Assembly: GCA_902623175.1 (NCBI GenBank)
Contig: CACNSR010000013.1
Span: forward strand, 1-64,000
Direction of reading: 5' to 3'
Origin: Halieaceae bacterium
Lineage (GTDB): Bacteria > Pseudomonadota > Gammaproteobacteria > Pseudomonadales > Halieaceae
Length of the DNA stretch: 64,000 nucleotides
Shown: piece by piece, positions 8,614-17,470 of the stretch
How the letters are laid out: every line of letters begins with the position of its first letter
Position numbering within the stretch: the stretch's first letter is position 1
Notes under the pieces: generated by a model
Databases searched by the model: none
What the model saw: the letters and a program-made list of their open reading frames with translations, nothing else
Told to the model about the DNA's origin: nothing
Made by a program: the position numbers and the translations under genes

Positions 8614-10797
8614 TCAGAATTGATACTTAACTCTACCGACGAGTGACCGGGGCCTATTCGGCCGCGCACCAAAGGGCCGATGCGATACAATCGCCGCCTC
8701 GTCAGAGGCATTCAACAATAAGAGCTGCCAAGTTAACTGTTCACTAGCTCGATAAGACACAGTTAGATCGACCGTAGTGAAGTCGTCGGCATGTAGATCT
8801 TCATTAATCAATCCAGTCCCGGGCACCTCCCGCATTTTCGACTGGGAATCTACGGACGCCTCTATACTCCAATCATTCCTATAGAGACTGACACGAGCAT
8901 TGCCGATGCTCTCAGGAACGTAAGGCAATTCATCGCCTTTTCGCACCAGACCCCACTGTGAAAAACCTGAGAAGAAAGTCTCTCCAAATTCCGATTCGGT
9001 ATAGGTGTAGGACAACGCCACTTCCAGCTCAATGGAAGCAGGAAGGCTCATGGCATGAAGAGCAGAAAACTCAACCCCCGTGATCTCTACTTGGCCTCCG
9101 TTGAATTCTGAACCCGGCACGCAATTGGGGTCGCTAACACGACAGCGGCCTATCAAGTTGTCGTAGTCGCTGTGAAAACCCGTCACAGATGCCTCTGAGT
9201 TGCCCGAAGAGAAACGCAGCCCCAACTCGTAATTTAGGCTTTCCTCGTGATCCGCTCCTGAAGCCGGGCCAGCGGGTGAGAACCCCTCGTAAGCACCCAG
9301 AAACAGGGATGTTGAATCAGTCACTTGCCAGATTCCACTTATAGATGCAGCGTTGAGCTCCTGTTTCTGACCCTTCACTGTATCAATCAGATAGTTGGCA
9401 ACCTCGCCGTCAATATCCTCATGCCTAAAGCCCAGTGACAGAGCAAAGTCTCCCAATGAAAACTTTGAGGTAACGTGAGCAGCCCATGCATCTGTCGTTG
9501 CCTTATTTAGAGTTTTAGGCGGTCGGGGAATGCCATCGGACACCATAATGGAATTGGACATCAAGTATGTCCTCGGCTGATGATCTCTCTCAACTTGATC
9601 CGTGTGGAACCTTAACCCTACGAGTGTCTCTATGTTGATGCCCCAAAACTCCCTGGCGTCAGATAGAGTCCATTGGAGTCCGCCATTGACGTATTTTCTA
9701 AAATTATTTGTTACGTCTAAGGTTTGGTCGGGAGACCCCGACGAATCTCTCTCCCCTGTCAGAATGGAATAGTAAAGGTCGTATTGGTCCGGAGCACGCA
9801 AGATTCTCTGCAGTGACGGACCTCGCCAAAAACGATCCAGCTTATTCCAAGATCTGTCGAACTTATTCCAGTAGAGCTTAATGTTAGTAGTGTTTTTTGG
9901 TGTCAATCTCGCACTGTAATTCAGCAACGCGTTGTAATGCTCCGAAGTAAATTTGGCGAGCTGCGAAGCCGCATATCTCCTGTTCGGCGTAGCTCTAAAA
10001 TCATCGTCAGTCAGCCCTAAATAGGTTTCATCCGCTACCTCGTCACCAACCTCCAACAGGAACGATACTTTGTGTTCGAATCGCGATTGTGGAAGAGCGT
10101 AGGCAAGCTTTATGCCGATGTCGTTGCGCTCGAAACCCGTATCCTGATTGCTCCTATCCACCCACTTGAAACCGTCTGCGCCGTAGCTGAGCAAATCGAA
10201 GACATATCCGAAGTTACCCTCAGTAGCGCCGTATGAGAACTGCCCCTTGTAATACCCGTCTGAGCCGGCGCTGAGATCAATGAACCCTTCCGAGCCACCC
10301 TCGGGAATTGATGGCGAAGCCAAATTGATGGCGCCACCCACGGTGTGCGGACCGTAAGCAGTGGCCGCAGGGCCTTTTAAAACCTCCACACTCGCGATCC
10401 GGCTCACGTTGGGAATGTAGTAGGCTGCTGGAGCTGAATAGGGGGCCGGTGTGATTAAAACTCCGTCCCTCATAATGGTAACTTTCTGGCTTCTCTCGGC
10501 CGCAGCCCCGCGAATTCCAATGTTTGGTCTTAGACCAAAACCATCTTCCTCACGAATGTACACGCCCGCCACTTGATTAAGGACCTTCCGCAGATCGATT
10601 TGGTCAAAACGCTCCAAGTCCTGCTCGCTGATGAAGTTTGCGGAGCCAGAGACGTTTTTGGCAGCAGTTTTGCTGCCAATGATTAAAACTTCCTCTAGCG
10701 CTGGTTCAGATATGGCCGCAGATTCAACCCAAACGGGAGAGGAGCTCGCGATGCAAATTAAGGCGACCCAAACGCGCCGTATCACACGACGCATCAA
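8614..10797 (-). CDS. TonB-dependent receptor (iron-operon member)
   Basis: This is an outer-membrane beta-barrel receptor of 727 residues. An N-terminal signal peptide (about 1-27) is followed by a TonB-box-like LEEVLIIGSK segment and a plug domain (about 45-155) with GVYIREEDGFGLRPNIGIRG. The barrel ends in the aromatic terminus VKYQF, which BAM recognises. The plug resembles FecA/ferric-siderophore receptors. The start codon overlaps the stop of the imelysin-like gene by four bases (ATGA), showing translational coupling. The Fur box upstream of the first operon gene suggests control by iron. The ligand is not determined. Confidence 0.93.
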   Translation of the reverse strand: MMRRVIRRVWVALICIASSSPVWVESAAISEPALEEVLIIGSKTAAKNVSGSANFISEQDLERFDQIDLRKVLNQVAGVYIREEDGFGLRPNIGIRGAAAERSQKVTIMRDGVLITPAPYSAPAAYYIPNVSRIASVEVLKGPAATAYGPHTVGGAINLASPSIPEGGSEGFIDLSAGSDGYYKGQFSYGATEGNFGYVFDLLSYGADGFKWVDRSNQDTGFERNDIGIKLAYALPQSRFEHKVSFLLEVGDEVADETYLGLTDDDFRATPNRRYAASQLAKFTSEHYNALLNYSARLTPKNTTNIKLYWNKFDRSWNKLDRFWRGPSLQRILRAPDQYDLYYSILTGERDSSGSPDQTLDVTNNFRKYVNGGLQWTLSDAREFWGINIETLVGLRFHTDQVERDHQPRTYLMSNSIMVSDGIPRPPKTLNKATTDAWAAHVTSKFSLGDFALSLGFRHEDIDGEVANYLIDTVKGQKQELNAASISGIWQVTDSTSLFLGAYEGFSPAGPASGADHEESLNYELGLRFSSGNSEASVTGFHSDYDNLIGRCRVSDPNCVPGSEFNGGQVEITGVEFSALHAMSLPASIELEVALSYTYTESEFGETFFSGFSQWGLVRKGDELPYVPESIGNARVSLYRNDWSIEASVDSQSKMREVPGTGLINEDLHADDFTTVDLTVSYRASEQLTWQLLLLNASDEAAIVSHRPFGARPNRPRSLVGRVKYQF

Positions 10798-12173
10798 TCA
10801 TTGTCCGACTGCGACCCGCCCGGAATATCCACGTTGACGATCGTAACAAAGTCTATTTTTAAGCTGTCCACGACGCGCTTCACTAATCCATACAGCGTAC
10901 ACATGGGGAGCGACTCGGAGACTGTATCTGGGTTACTGAAAGCATTAGTACACTCTGTCTCATCAGCCTCTGTCTGAATAGCGGCGACTTGAGACGCAAC
11001 AGAGCTGTCTATGCTCTCCGCAAGCTCTTTAGCTTTCGCTAGATTGGATTTAAACCCTTGAGATACCTCCGGCCAACCCTCATTCTCTAGATGCGCATCG
11101 AAACCGGTCTCAGCGTTAGAAGAGAACATCTCTGTAAAGATTTCTATGTTGGTGATGACATTCTGCAGCGACATACCACTGTAAGGCGCTTCAACAGACT
11201 CTGGACAAGTTCTATTCGTGCATGCCGTGATGATTCCCAACGGCTTCCCTAATTTTGCGTCCTTGGTACCCTTTTCTAAATAAAACAGGCTGTCCGTCGT
11301 CGCTTGCAAACTTTGGAAAGTATTTGAGGGCTCTAGGTACGTTGCCCTGTAGTTTCCTCCCGTTGTGCTCCAAGCGCTTTGGAGTTTATCTGCAGCGTCC
11401 GAAATATCCTCGGCAATGGCTACAGCAGCATTACATCGGGCGATTTTTCTGTCGGATTCAGACAACTCATTCCAGTCTGCGGTGGCTGACACTTGAGGCG
11501 CGCAGGTGTGCGTAAGATCGCTATTGAAAAGGAGGTAATCCAGCGCCCTGATGCCTCTCGCGTTGAGCGAACGGGAAGCCACGTCTACATTTTCGGATGC
11601 CGCAATGCTATCGATGCCACAAGTGCTGATAGGACCTGACATGTAAGAGTTAAGCCGATACTGAAGAGCTTTGCCGTTGTCCGTAGCAGGCCCAATTGCG
11701 TGCATCTCAGCACGCTGAACAGCTTTCACAAGGTCTTGCAAGCCCGCTTCAGCTGTGCTGAAAGCTTGGGCTTCATTAGCCGAAGATATAGCGGAACAGT
11801 AGTTGGCTAGCACTCCATCATCAGCCGAAAATTCACGAGCTTCCGTCGCCAGCTTTGAATAGCTGGGAATTATGACCTCATCAGCTAATGCAGTAAGCAT
11901 ACATCGCGTATCGTAAGAGCCAGAAACCGATTCCATGCATTCTGCATAACCCGAGTCGGCGGTGCCATTGGACCCGTCGTTGGAGTTATTGGACCCATCA
12001 GTACTGCCACCAGCTGGGTCGCCACCACCGCCATCAGGCTCAACCTGCTCATTTTTAACGCTATGGCTGTTCTGCACACTTTTCAGCAGCTGATGAAAAA
12101 GACTGAACATATTTGCCTCTGCGTTCACAGAGATCAATGCGGCAAATGCAAGTGCTACTCTCCAGTACTTCAT
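10794..12173 (-). CDS. Imelysin-like periplasmic protein
   Basis: This is a 459-residue exported protein with a signal peptide (about 1-20, ending NAEA). A Gly/Ser/Asn-rich linker (about 48-73) precedes an alpha-helical imelysin/M75-like domain. The region reading GIRALDYLLF near residue 190 aligns with the imelysin signature GxHxxE...LL, but His and Glu are replaced by Arg and Asp, so peptidase or metal-binding activity by that motif is doubtful. Imelysin-like proteins are iron-regulated and often sit beside TonB receptors, as here. It overlaps the receptor gene by four bases. A strong hairpin terminator lies just upstream. Confidence 0.8.
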   Translation of the reverse strand: MKYWRVALAFAALISVNAEANMFSLFHQLLKSVQNSHSVKNEQVEPDGGGGDPAGGSTDGSNNSNDGSNGTADSGYAECMESVSGSYDTRCMLTALADEVIIPSYSKLATEAREFSADDGVLANYCSAISSANEAQAFSTAEAGLQDLVKAVQRAEMHAIGPATDNGKALQYRLNSYMSGPISTCGIDSIAASENVDVASRSLNARGIRALDYLLFNSDLTHTCAPQVSATADWNELSESDRKIARCNAAVAIAEDISDAADKLQSAWSTTGGNYRATYLEPSNTFQSLQATTDSLFYLEKGTKDAKLGKPLGIITACTNRTCPESVEAPYSGMSLQNVITNIEIFTEMFSSNAETGFDAHLENEGWPEVSQGFKSNLAKAKELAESIDSSVASQVAAIQTEADETECTNAFSNPDTVSESLPMCTLYGLVKRVVDSLKIDFVTIVNVDIPGGSQSDND

Positions 12174-12243
12174 AATCGATCACCACCTAATTTCAGGGAA
12201 ATTGTCCCCCAAGAACTAAAATTGTCGCCTCAAATCAAGTCCA

Positions 12244-12279
12244 TAAAAAAACAAGAGCGTCGCAATGCGACGCTCTTGT
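12244..12279 (-). terminator. Intrinsic terminator between DUF4856-like and imelysin genes
   Basis: There is a perfect 13-bp stem (12251-12263 with 12267-12279) and a 3-base loop, followed on the minus strand by a run of seven T. It lies inside the presumed operon, between its first and second genes, so most transcripts could stop after the lipoprotein gene with partial read-through to the receptor genes. Confidence 0.85.
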
Positions 12280-12300
12280 CCCGAATGATAGCTAATCTTC

Positions 12301-14025
12301 TTACCAGATGGCGACTGCATCAGGATTGAAGCCATAAGCCTCTGACAAGATAGTCCTGGCCTCCTGCAAATCGCTGAGGTAGCCAGCAATGGCGTCATCG
12401 GCGGATGCAGCGGTAGTGGGCTGACCATTTTGCGAGCCGTCGGGCATCATTGGAGCATCTCCCATCAAATCGAGCGCCCTTTTCAAGTCAGTGATTGACT
12501 TGCCAGTGGACCCATCTCTGAACGGGGACAGCGCGCTAAATTGCAGCCCTAGAGCAAAGCCTTTCAATTCCCCCCAGTGCTTCGCCAAATTCACAAAATT
12601 GCTCCTATCCGCGAAAGCTCCATTAGAGAACTCTGCCATATCAGCCGACACGTCGTTAATGTAGTGAATGGCAGTCGCGGCAATGCACTTCTCCCAAGTC
12701 ACGGCAGCGATTTTGATCTGGGCTTGCAGAGCATCATTGGCCGCCTCAGTTAGCTCGCCGGCCTCCTCAGCATTTTGAAGAATCCTGCGGCCAATCATAA
12801 ACGCATCCATCGCGTCCTTCGTGAAATTGGTGTAAGCGTTACCCTCTGCATCCTTCAAACGATCGCGTTTGGCACAATTTTGCGCGTGACCAAACACGAA
12901 CTCGCTTCTAAGGTCGATAAGCCCATCTCCGTTAGAATCATAGTAGCCCTTGCCGTACTCGGCACGGCCGCCTTTTCCAGCCGCCTCGTCATCCGTGTAA
13001 TCGTTCATGTCGCGAGAAGCGCCGTAATAACCAAATCCCTCATCGAACTTGTGGGCGGCAGATGAGTAAGTCTTGTCCTTGTAGGGGCCAAGGGCCGAAC
13101 CAAAGTCAGTGAGGAGGTAGTCGTTTGTGCCCTGAGAGAAGTTTACTGCTACGGAAAGAAACTTCTGTATCAACTGTCGATAATGCACGCCTTCCTTGGA
13201 GATCATTGGCGACGAGATGTTGACCTGTGACCCATCCGCGATGGTAATTGTCGGGTCTTGTCCGTCTGAAGCTTCAGCGGCCAAAGCATCCATCCATAGG
13301 TAGACTAGCTCGATAGGTAGCGGTGTGCTGTCAAGACCAGATTTCCACCCAAAAAATTCGTCATTAATGAGTTTTCCGGTTTCCCCGGTCCCGGCTAAGC
13401 TGCCGCCAGCTATTTTGCCGTTCAGGTTTTTACCTTTGCTAATATCTCCGTATGTCGGCCCGGGGATAACCGGGTCGCCACCCTTGGTTGTGAAACCATG
13501 ATTAACGTCGTCGGCACCTTCTCCGGTAACGTAGAACCTTAATCCAGCAGAGATAGTCGCGGTTTCGCCCTCCTGCTCAACAATGTCTTCCATGTAGTCC
13601 GTCAGCTTCTGCTGCAGCACCAAGCGAGCTGTTTGACCGGTGTAGCTGACCCCGTCCGCCGATCCGCCGTTCAATTTGCCTTCGGCGCTATAAACCAGAG
13701 GCATAGCGTCACAAACGTCACCCTTACCGTTAGCGTCACTGTCCTCTTGCCCGGGGTTTTCGTTCTCAACGCAGTTATCGCCGTTGTCACCCACACCGTC
13801 GCCGTCTGTATCGGTATCCTCATTCGGATCATCCGGGAAAGCGTCATCATCATCCGCCACTCCATCGCCGTCAGCATCGGGCGGTGGGGGTGGTGGCTCG
13901 GCCGCTGCGGGGGGCGCCGGCGGCGGAGTGTATCCACTGCCTCCTCCACAAGCTGCTAAACCAATAGTCATAACTATGGCCCATGAAATCGTAGCTGCGA
14001 GCTTTCTAAGATCCATTGTCTTCAA
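12301..14025 (-). CDS. DUF4856-like lipoprotein with thrombospondin type-3-like repeats
   Basis: This is a 574-residue secreted lipoprotein. The signal peptide ends in a lipobox GLAAC (Cys at about residue 26). A Pro/Ala-rich spacer and an acidic stretch of DxDGDGxxD repeats (about 48-105), typical of calcium-binding thrombospondin type-3 repeats, follow. The remaining roughly 450 residues resemble the DUF4856 family, which I recall beside imelysin genes in other bacteria. That family assignment is from memory and not certain. A Fur box lies 94 bases upstream. Its location suggests an outer-membrane-attached accessory for iron acquisition. Confidence 0.7.
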   Translation of the reverse strand: MKTMDLRKLAATISWAIVMTIGLAACGGGSGYTPPPAPPAAAEPPPPPPDADGDGVADDDDAFPDDPNEDTDTDGDGVGDNGDNCVENENPGQEDSDANGKGDVCDAMPLVYSAEGKLNGGSADGVSYTGQTARLVLQQKLTDYMEDIVEQEGETATISAGLRFYVTGEGADDVNHGFTTKGGDPVIPGPTYGDISKGKNLNGKIAGGSLAGTGETGKLINDEFFGWKSGLDSTPLPIELVYLWMDALAAEASDGQDPTITIADGSQVNISSPMISKEGVHYRQLIQKFLSVAVNFSQGTNDYLLTDFGSALGPYKDKTYSSAAHKFDEGFGYYGASRDMNDYTDDEAAGKGGRAEYGKGYYDSNGDGLIDLRSEFVFGHAQNCAKRDRLKDAEGNAYTNFTKDAMDAFMIGRRILQNAEEAGELTEAANDALQAQIKIAAVTWEKCIAATAIHYINDVSADMAEFSNGAFADRSNFVNLAKHWGELKGFALGLQFSALSPFRDGSTGKSITDLKRALDLMGDAPMMPDGSQNGQPTTAASADDAIAGYLSDLQEARTILSEAYGFNPDAVAIW

Positions 14026-14118
14026 TCCTTGTTTTTTGAACTGTCGTTGCTATCGCCTGCATAGCTTTTCGTTGCACATGCTATCGCTAGCCCCATCTTG
14101 CTAGCAAGAGGCGCTATC

Positions 14119-14137
14119 GATAATCATTCTCATTTGC
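14119..14137 (-). promoter_or_regulatory. Fur box upstream of the iron-uptake operon
   Basis: GATAATCATTCTCATTTGC closely resembles the Fur consensus. It lies about 94 bases before the DUF4856-like lipoprotein start and about 98 bases before a small ORF on the other strand. Control of the operon to the left is the more likely role. Confidence 0.7.
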
Positions 14138-14234
14138 AAGATAATTGGATTGTTTCTCTTTTGCAACATCTTTTTCCTACTGCGATTTGATGGCTTGGTC
14201 GTGAGTAACTCAGATGTCTAGGAGGGCGAACCAT

Positions 14235-14357
14235 ATGGGAAATAAAGACTCTTCCGAAATCTGCTGCCAGCTGACCGTCCGAGATGCAGCCGCTGCCGAT
14301 TTAAATTGGTGTACCGGTAGTGCGCAAAAGGCTATTACCGGAGAAAGCCCAACATAA
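14235..14357 (+). CDS. Possible small protein of 40 residues
   Basis: This is an ATG-started ORF of 40 codons (MGNKDSSEICCQLT...) preceded by AGGAGGG at 14220-14226, eight bases before the ATG, an unusually strong ribosome site. It has a CC pair and one further Cys, no membrane segment and no family I recognise. It is divergent from the Fur-controlled operon. The rest of 14026-14387 shows only the Fur box and an A/T-rich stretch. It may be a real small ORF or a chance one; evidence is limited to the ribosome site and open frame. Confidence 0.35.
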   Translation: MGNKDSSEICCQLTVRDAAAADLNWCTGSAQKAITGESPT

Positions 14358-14387
14358 GACACGCTCTGCAAGTAGGAAAAGTCCTGC

Positions 14388-16106
14388 CTACCTGCTATAC
14401 ATGGGGCTCGCCCGGGAAAACACCAGCCTGCCGTCTGAAAAGGTGTGGTCTACCTTGATAGTATGTATCTTGTAGGGATCACTCGTATACGGATCTCTTT
14501 CAAGCACGATAATGTCCGCGAGCTTGCCCACCTCCAGCGTACCGATTTGATCTTCCAGTCGGAGTTGCCAGGCGGCGTCGGCCGTGTGCGCTCGAATCGC
14601 CTGATCCACACTCAATCGCTCGCTGACTCTGGCCTGCACGGGAACCCCTGGGTTACCGGCCTGCTGCCGGGTCACTGCCATTTCGATATTGAACATAGGG
14701 TTCAGCGCATCTTTGCCGATCCAACTCACCGGGTAGTCACTACCCAGCGTGACCTTGCCACCGTGCCGCAGGATCGAAGCCAGTGGATACATTTGGTTGA
14801 AGCGCCCCACTCCCAAATATCGGAGGGCAAGCGTGTCGTAATAAAACCAGGTGGGCGTGGTTTGGGCCACAGCACCAAGCTCGCCGAAGCGACTGACGTC
14901 ATCCGGACTCACAATCTCGATATGGCAGATGGTCGTCCGCGAATCAGTGTCGGGGTGCAGTCTTTTGGCGCGCTCGACTGCATCCAGCGCTGACCGCACC
15001 GCGCCATCACCAATCGCATGCAGGTGCAAATCCACGTCTGCTTCGTGGGCCGCAGCCACAGCATCAAACATTACTGGGTTGGGCAGCAGCGGTCTGGCCT
15101 CGTGGCCCTCCGGCAGGATATAGGGGTCAAGCATGACCGCTGTTTTTGCCTCCACAGTGCCATCCAATGACAGCTTCAATGTCGATACATTGAAAAGCGG
15201 ATGGTGGTAACGAGCGTTCAATTCCGCAAGCGTTGCCAAAGCAGTTGACAATTGTTCCGGCTGATTCACATAGAGCGAGGCCACCATACGCACCGGAAAC
15301 TCTCCTGCTTCGACCATCTTCAGCGCAAGCTGACGCCCCAACTCGCCCGTATCGATCATCCCAGCGTCAAAGGCTCCGGTGAGACCAACCGCTGACATCT
15401 CCTTGAAAAAATCAGGTGCGGCGAGGGCCAGCGCTTCCTCGCTGATCACGCCAAGCGCCTCAGTCACCGGATCGATCGCCGCACCCTCGACCAACCAGCC
15501 GGTTGGATTGCCCTTCTCATCCCGCTGAAAAAAGTGCGCACCCGGCAGAGGGTCGGGGGTATCACGTGAAATCCCTGCAGCCTTGAGAGCAAGCGTATTC
15601 GCCCAACCGGTATGTCCACCCTCGTCAATGATGAGCGCAGGTCGGTCGGGCACGATCGCGTCCAACTGCGCTGCCGTAGGCCCGTCCACCCCGAACGCGG
15701 GAGCCAGAAAACCGGAGCCAAGCAGCGGGTTCTGATAGGGATGTGTGCGGGCATGCTCTGCGATGGTTTCAAGCACCACCTCTGGACTGTCGTAAGGACT
15801 GAGCTTGACGCCATTGACCAAGGGCAGCGTGTCCATACTGTGGATATGAGTATCGATAAAACCGGGCAGCACCGTTCGACCCTCAAGTTCAATGATCTGG
15901 GTATCTGGACCAATCTGCGCCTCCGCGGCCTCACTCTCTCCCAGCCAGGTCAAACGATTCCCTTTGAAGGCCATCGCTGAGTAATGTGAGGCCTTGTCAT
16001 CCATCGAATAGATCACACCGCCCCGCAACACCCAGTCAGCCTCCGCTAGCGCAAACTGGCTGCAGAGGACGCCAATGAACATCCATGGAGACTGGCTAGC
16101 TCTCAT
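14388..16106 (-). CDS. Exported amidohydrolase (YtcJ-like, amidohydrolase 3 family)
   Basis: This is a metal-dependent amidohydrolase of 572 residues with an apparent signal peptide (about 1-22, ending ALAEA), so it is probably periplasmic. The TIM-barrel metal motif is HIHSMD near residue 88. Further ligands appear in LHLHAIGDG (about 370) and GSDYPVS (about 455). The C-terminal GTLEVGKLADIIVLERDP is the characteristic closing segment. Family members hydrolyse amide or imide bonds; the substrate is unknown. It is divergent from the first CoA-transferase gene, and the shared 160-bp region holds a possible GntR operator and a direct repeat. Confidence 0.88.
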   Translation of the reverse strand: MRASQSPWMFIGVLCSQFALAEADWVLRGGVIYSMDDKASHYSAMAFKGNRLTWLGESEAAEAQIGPDTQIIELEGRTVLPGFIDTHIHSMDTLPLVNGVKLSPYDSPEVVLETIAEHARTHPYQNPLLGSGFLAPAFGVDGPTAAQLDAIVPDRPALIIDEGGHTGWANTLALKAAGISRDTPDPLPGAHFFQRDEKGNPTGWLVEGAAIDPVTEALGVISEEALALAAPDFFKEMSAVGLTGAFDAGMIDTGELGRQLALKMVEAGEFPVRMVASLYVNQPEQLSTALATLAELNARYHHPLFNVSTLKLSLDGTVEAKTAVMLDPYILPEGHEARPLLPNPVMFDAVAAAHEADVDLHLHAIGDGAVRSALDAVERAKRLHPDTDSRTTICHIEIVSPDDVSRFGELGAVAQTTPTWFYYDTLALRYLGVGRFNQMYPLASILRHGGKVTLGSDYPVSWIGKDALNPMFNIEMAVTRQQAGNPGVPVQARVSERLSVDQAIRAHTADAAWQLRLEDQIGTLEVGKLADIIVLERDPYTSDPYKIHTIKVDHTFSDGRLVFSRASPMYSR

Positions 16107-16195
16107 CGCGGCTCCTTTCGGTTTTGGGAAATCGATAAGACTTACTCGGCTATACCAAAGTGACGGTGAGTCCCTACGTTCCCATTAGATTCGAA

Positions 16196-16205
16196 TGTCC
16201 GTACT
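16196..16205 (+). promoter_or_regulatory. Candidate GntR operator (site 1)
   Basis: TGTCCGTACT matches 8 of 10 bases of the palindrome TGTCCGGACA found at several promoters in this window. A possible -10 element TACTAT overlaps it at 16202-16207. It lies in the divergent region between the amidohydrolase and the first CoA-transferase. Confidence 0.45.
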
Positions 16206-16213
16206 ATTTATAC

Positions 16214-16246
16214 ATTGAGCAATAAATTTTATGTATTGAGCAATAA
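16214..16246 (+). repeat. Direct repeat of ATTGAGCAATAA, 21-bp period
   Basis: Two identical 12-mers occur at 16214-16225 and 16235-16246. The 21-bp period equals two helical turns. Each copy contains an ATTG-N2-CAAT inverted repeat. This is the arrangement expected for a dimeric regulator binding cooperatively on one DNA face, directly upstream of the CoA-transferase gene at 16267. Confidence 0.6.
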
Positions 16247-16266
16247 CTTCATCTGAGGAGCAAAAC

Positions 16267-17460
16267 ATGTCTCAATCGCGACCTCTGGAGGACCTGCGGG
16301 TCGTCGAGCTAGGGCAACTGTTGGCTGGTCCTTTTGCGGGCACTGTGCTCGGTTACTTCGGCGCCGAGGTAATCAAAGTGGAACCTCCTACGGGCGACCC
16401 CATCCGCCAATGGCGTGAGGTTCGCAACGGCATGTCGCTGTGGTATCACTCGCTGGCGCGAAACAAGAAGAGCGTGACGCTCGATTTGAAATCAGAGCGC
16501 GGTCGGGAGCTTGCTTTTGACCTTCTGACAAAAGCAGACGTAGTCATAGAGAACTTTCGGCCGGGTGCCATGGAGAGCTGGGGACTCGGCCCCGATCTAG
16601 TGAAGGAGAAGAACCCGGGCATCATCTACGCGCGTATCTCGGGTTACGGCCAGAGCGGTCCCTTTTCCGAAAAACCCGGCTATGCCTCTGTTACGGAAGG
16701 CTATGGTGGCTTTCGCTACATCAACGGCGAGCCCGGCAAGGCACCAGTGCGCCCAAACATCTCGCTTGGCGATACCGTGGCTGCGATTCACGCCGCATTG
16801 GGAGTGGCGTTTGCCATTATCGAGCGCAATAAAAGTGGAAAGGGCCAAGTGGTCGATGTGGCCCTGTACGAATCGATTTTCAACCTGCTAGAGGGGATCG
16901 TGCCTGAATTCGACGGCGCTGGGGTTGTACGGGAACCGTCAGGCACCACGATCACCGGCATCGTGCCAACCAATACGTATCTCTGCTCGGACGGCAAACA
17001 CGTTGTGATTGGCGGCAACGGTGATTCCATCTTCAAGCGCCTGATGACCGAAGCTGGTCGCGAGGACATGGCGAACGACCCTGAACTGGAGCACAACCAA
17101 GGTCGGGTCATTCACGAGCAAAAGATCGACGCCGCGCTCGCCAAGTGGTGCCATGAGCACCCCTCTGCTGAGATTATTAGCAAGCTGGAGGCGGCCAGAG
17201 TACCGGTTGGCCCAATTTACAGCGTGGAAGACATGATGACTGATCCACATTACATCGCTCGCGGGATGTTCGAGACGGTTGAAATCGATGGAGAACCACT
17301 AAAGATCCCCGCAATAATGCCCAAGCTCTCTGACACACCGGGCCGCACCGACTGGCCTGGTGCAAAAATCGGACAGCACAACACCGAGATCTTGGGCGAA
17401 TTGCTTGGCCTTTCCGCGGAGGACCTAGACAGACTCAGCGCAGACGGCGTGACCTGCTGA
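16267..17460 (+). CDS. CaiB/BaiF family III CoA-transferase (first of pair)
   Basis: This is a 397-residue family III CoA-transferase, which moves CoA between acyl-CoA and a free carboxylate through an aspartyl-CoA anhydride intermediate. The N-terminal VVELGQLLAGPFAGTVLGYFGAEV-type region and VIKVEPPTGDP are diagnostic, and the likely catalytic Asp lies in SLGDTVAA near residue 169. A good ribosome site (GAGGAG) precedes the ATG. A second CoA-transferase gene follows after 10 bases in the same direction, so they are probably co-transcribed and may form a hetero-oligomer or act on consecutive substrates. The acyl substrate is unknown. Confidence 0.92.
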   Translation: MSQSRPLEDLRVVELGQLLAGPFAGTVLGYFGAEVIKVEPPTGDPIRQWREVRNGMSLWYHSLARNKKSVTLDLKSERGRELAFDLLTKADVVIENFRPGAMESWGLGPDLVKEKNPGIIYARISGYGQSGPFSEKPGYASVTEGYGGFRYINGEPGKAPVRPNISLGDTVAAIHAALGVAFAIIERNKSGKGQVVDVALYESIFNLLEGIVPEFDGAGVVREPSGTTITGIVPTNTYLCSDGKHVVIGGNGDSIFKRLMTEAGREDMANDPELEHNQGRVIHEQKIDAALAKWCHEHPSAEIISKLEAARVPVGPIYSVEDMMTDPHYIARGMFETVEIDGEPLKIPAIMPKLSDTPGRTDWPGAKIGQHNTEILGELLGLSAEDLDRLSADGVTC

Positions 17461-17470
17461 ACCTGCCTTT

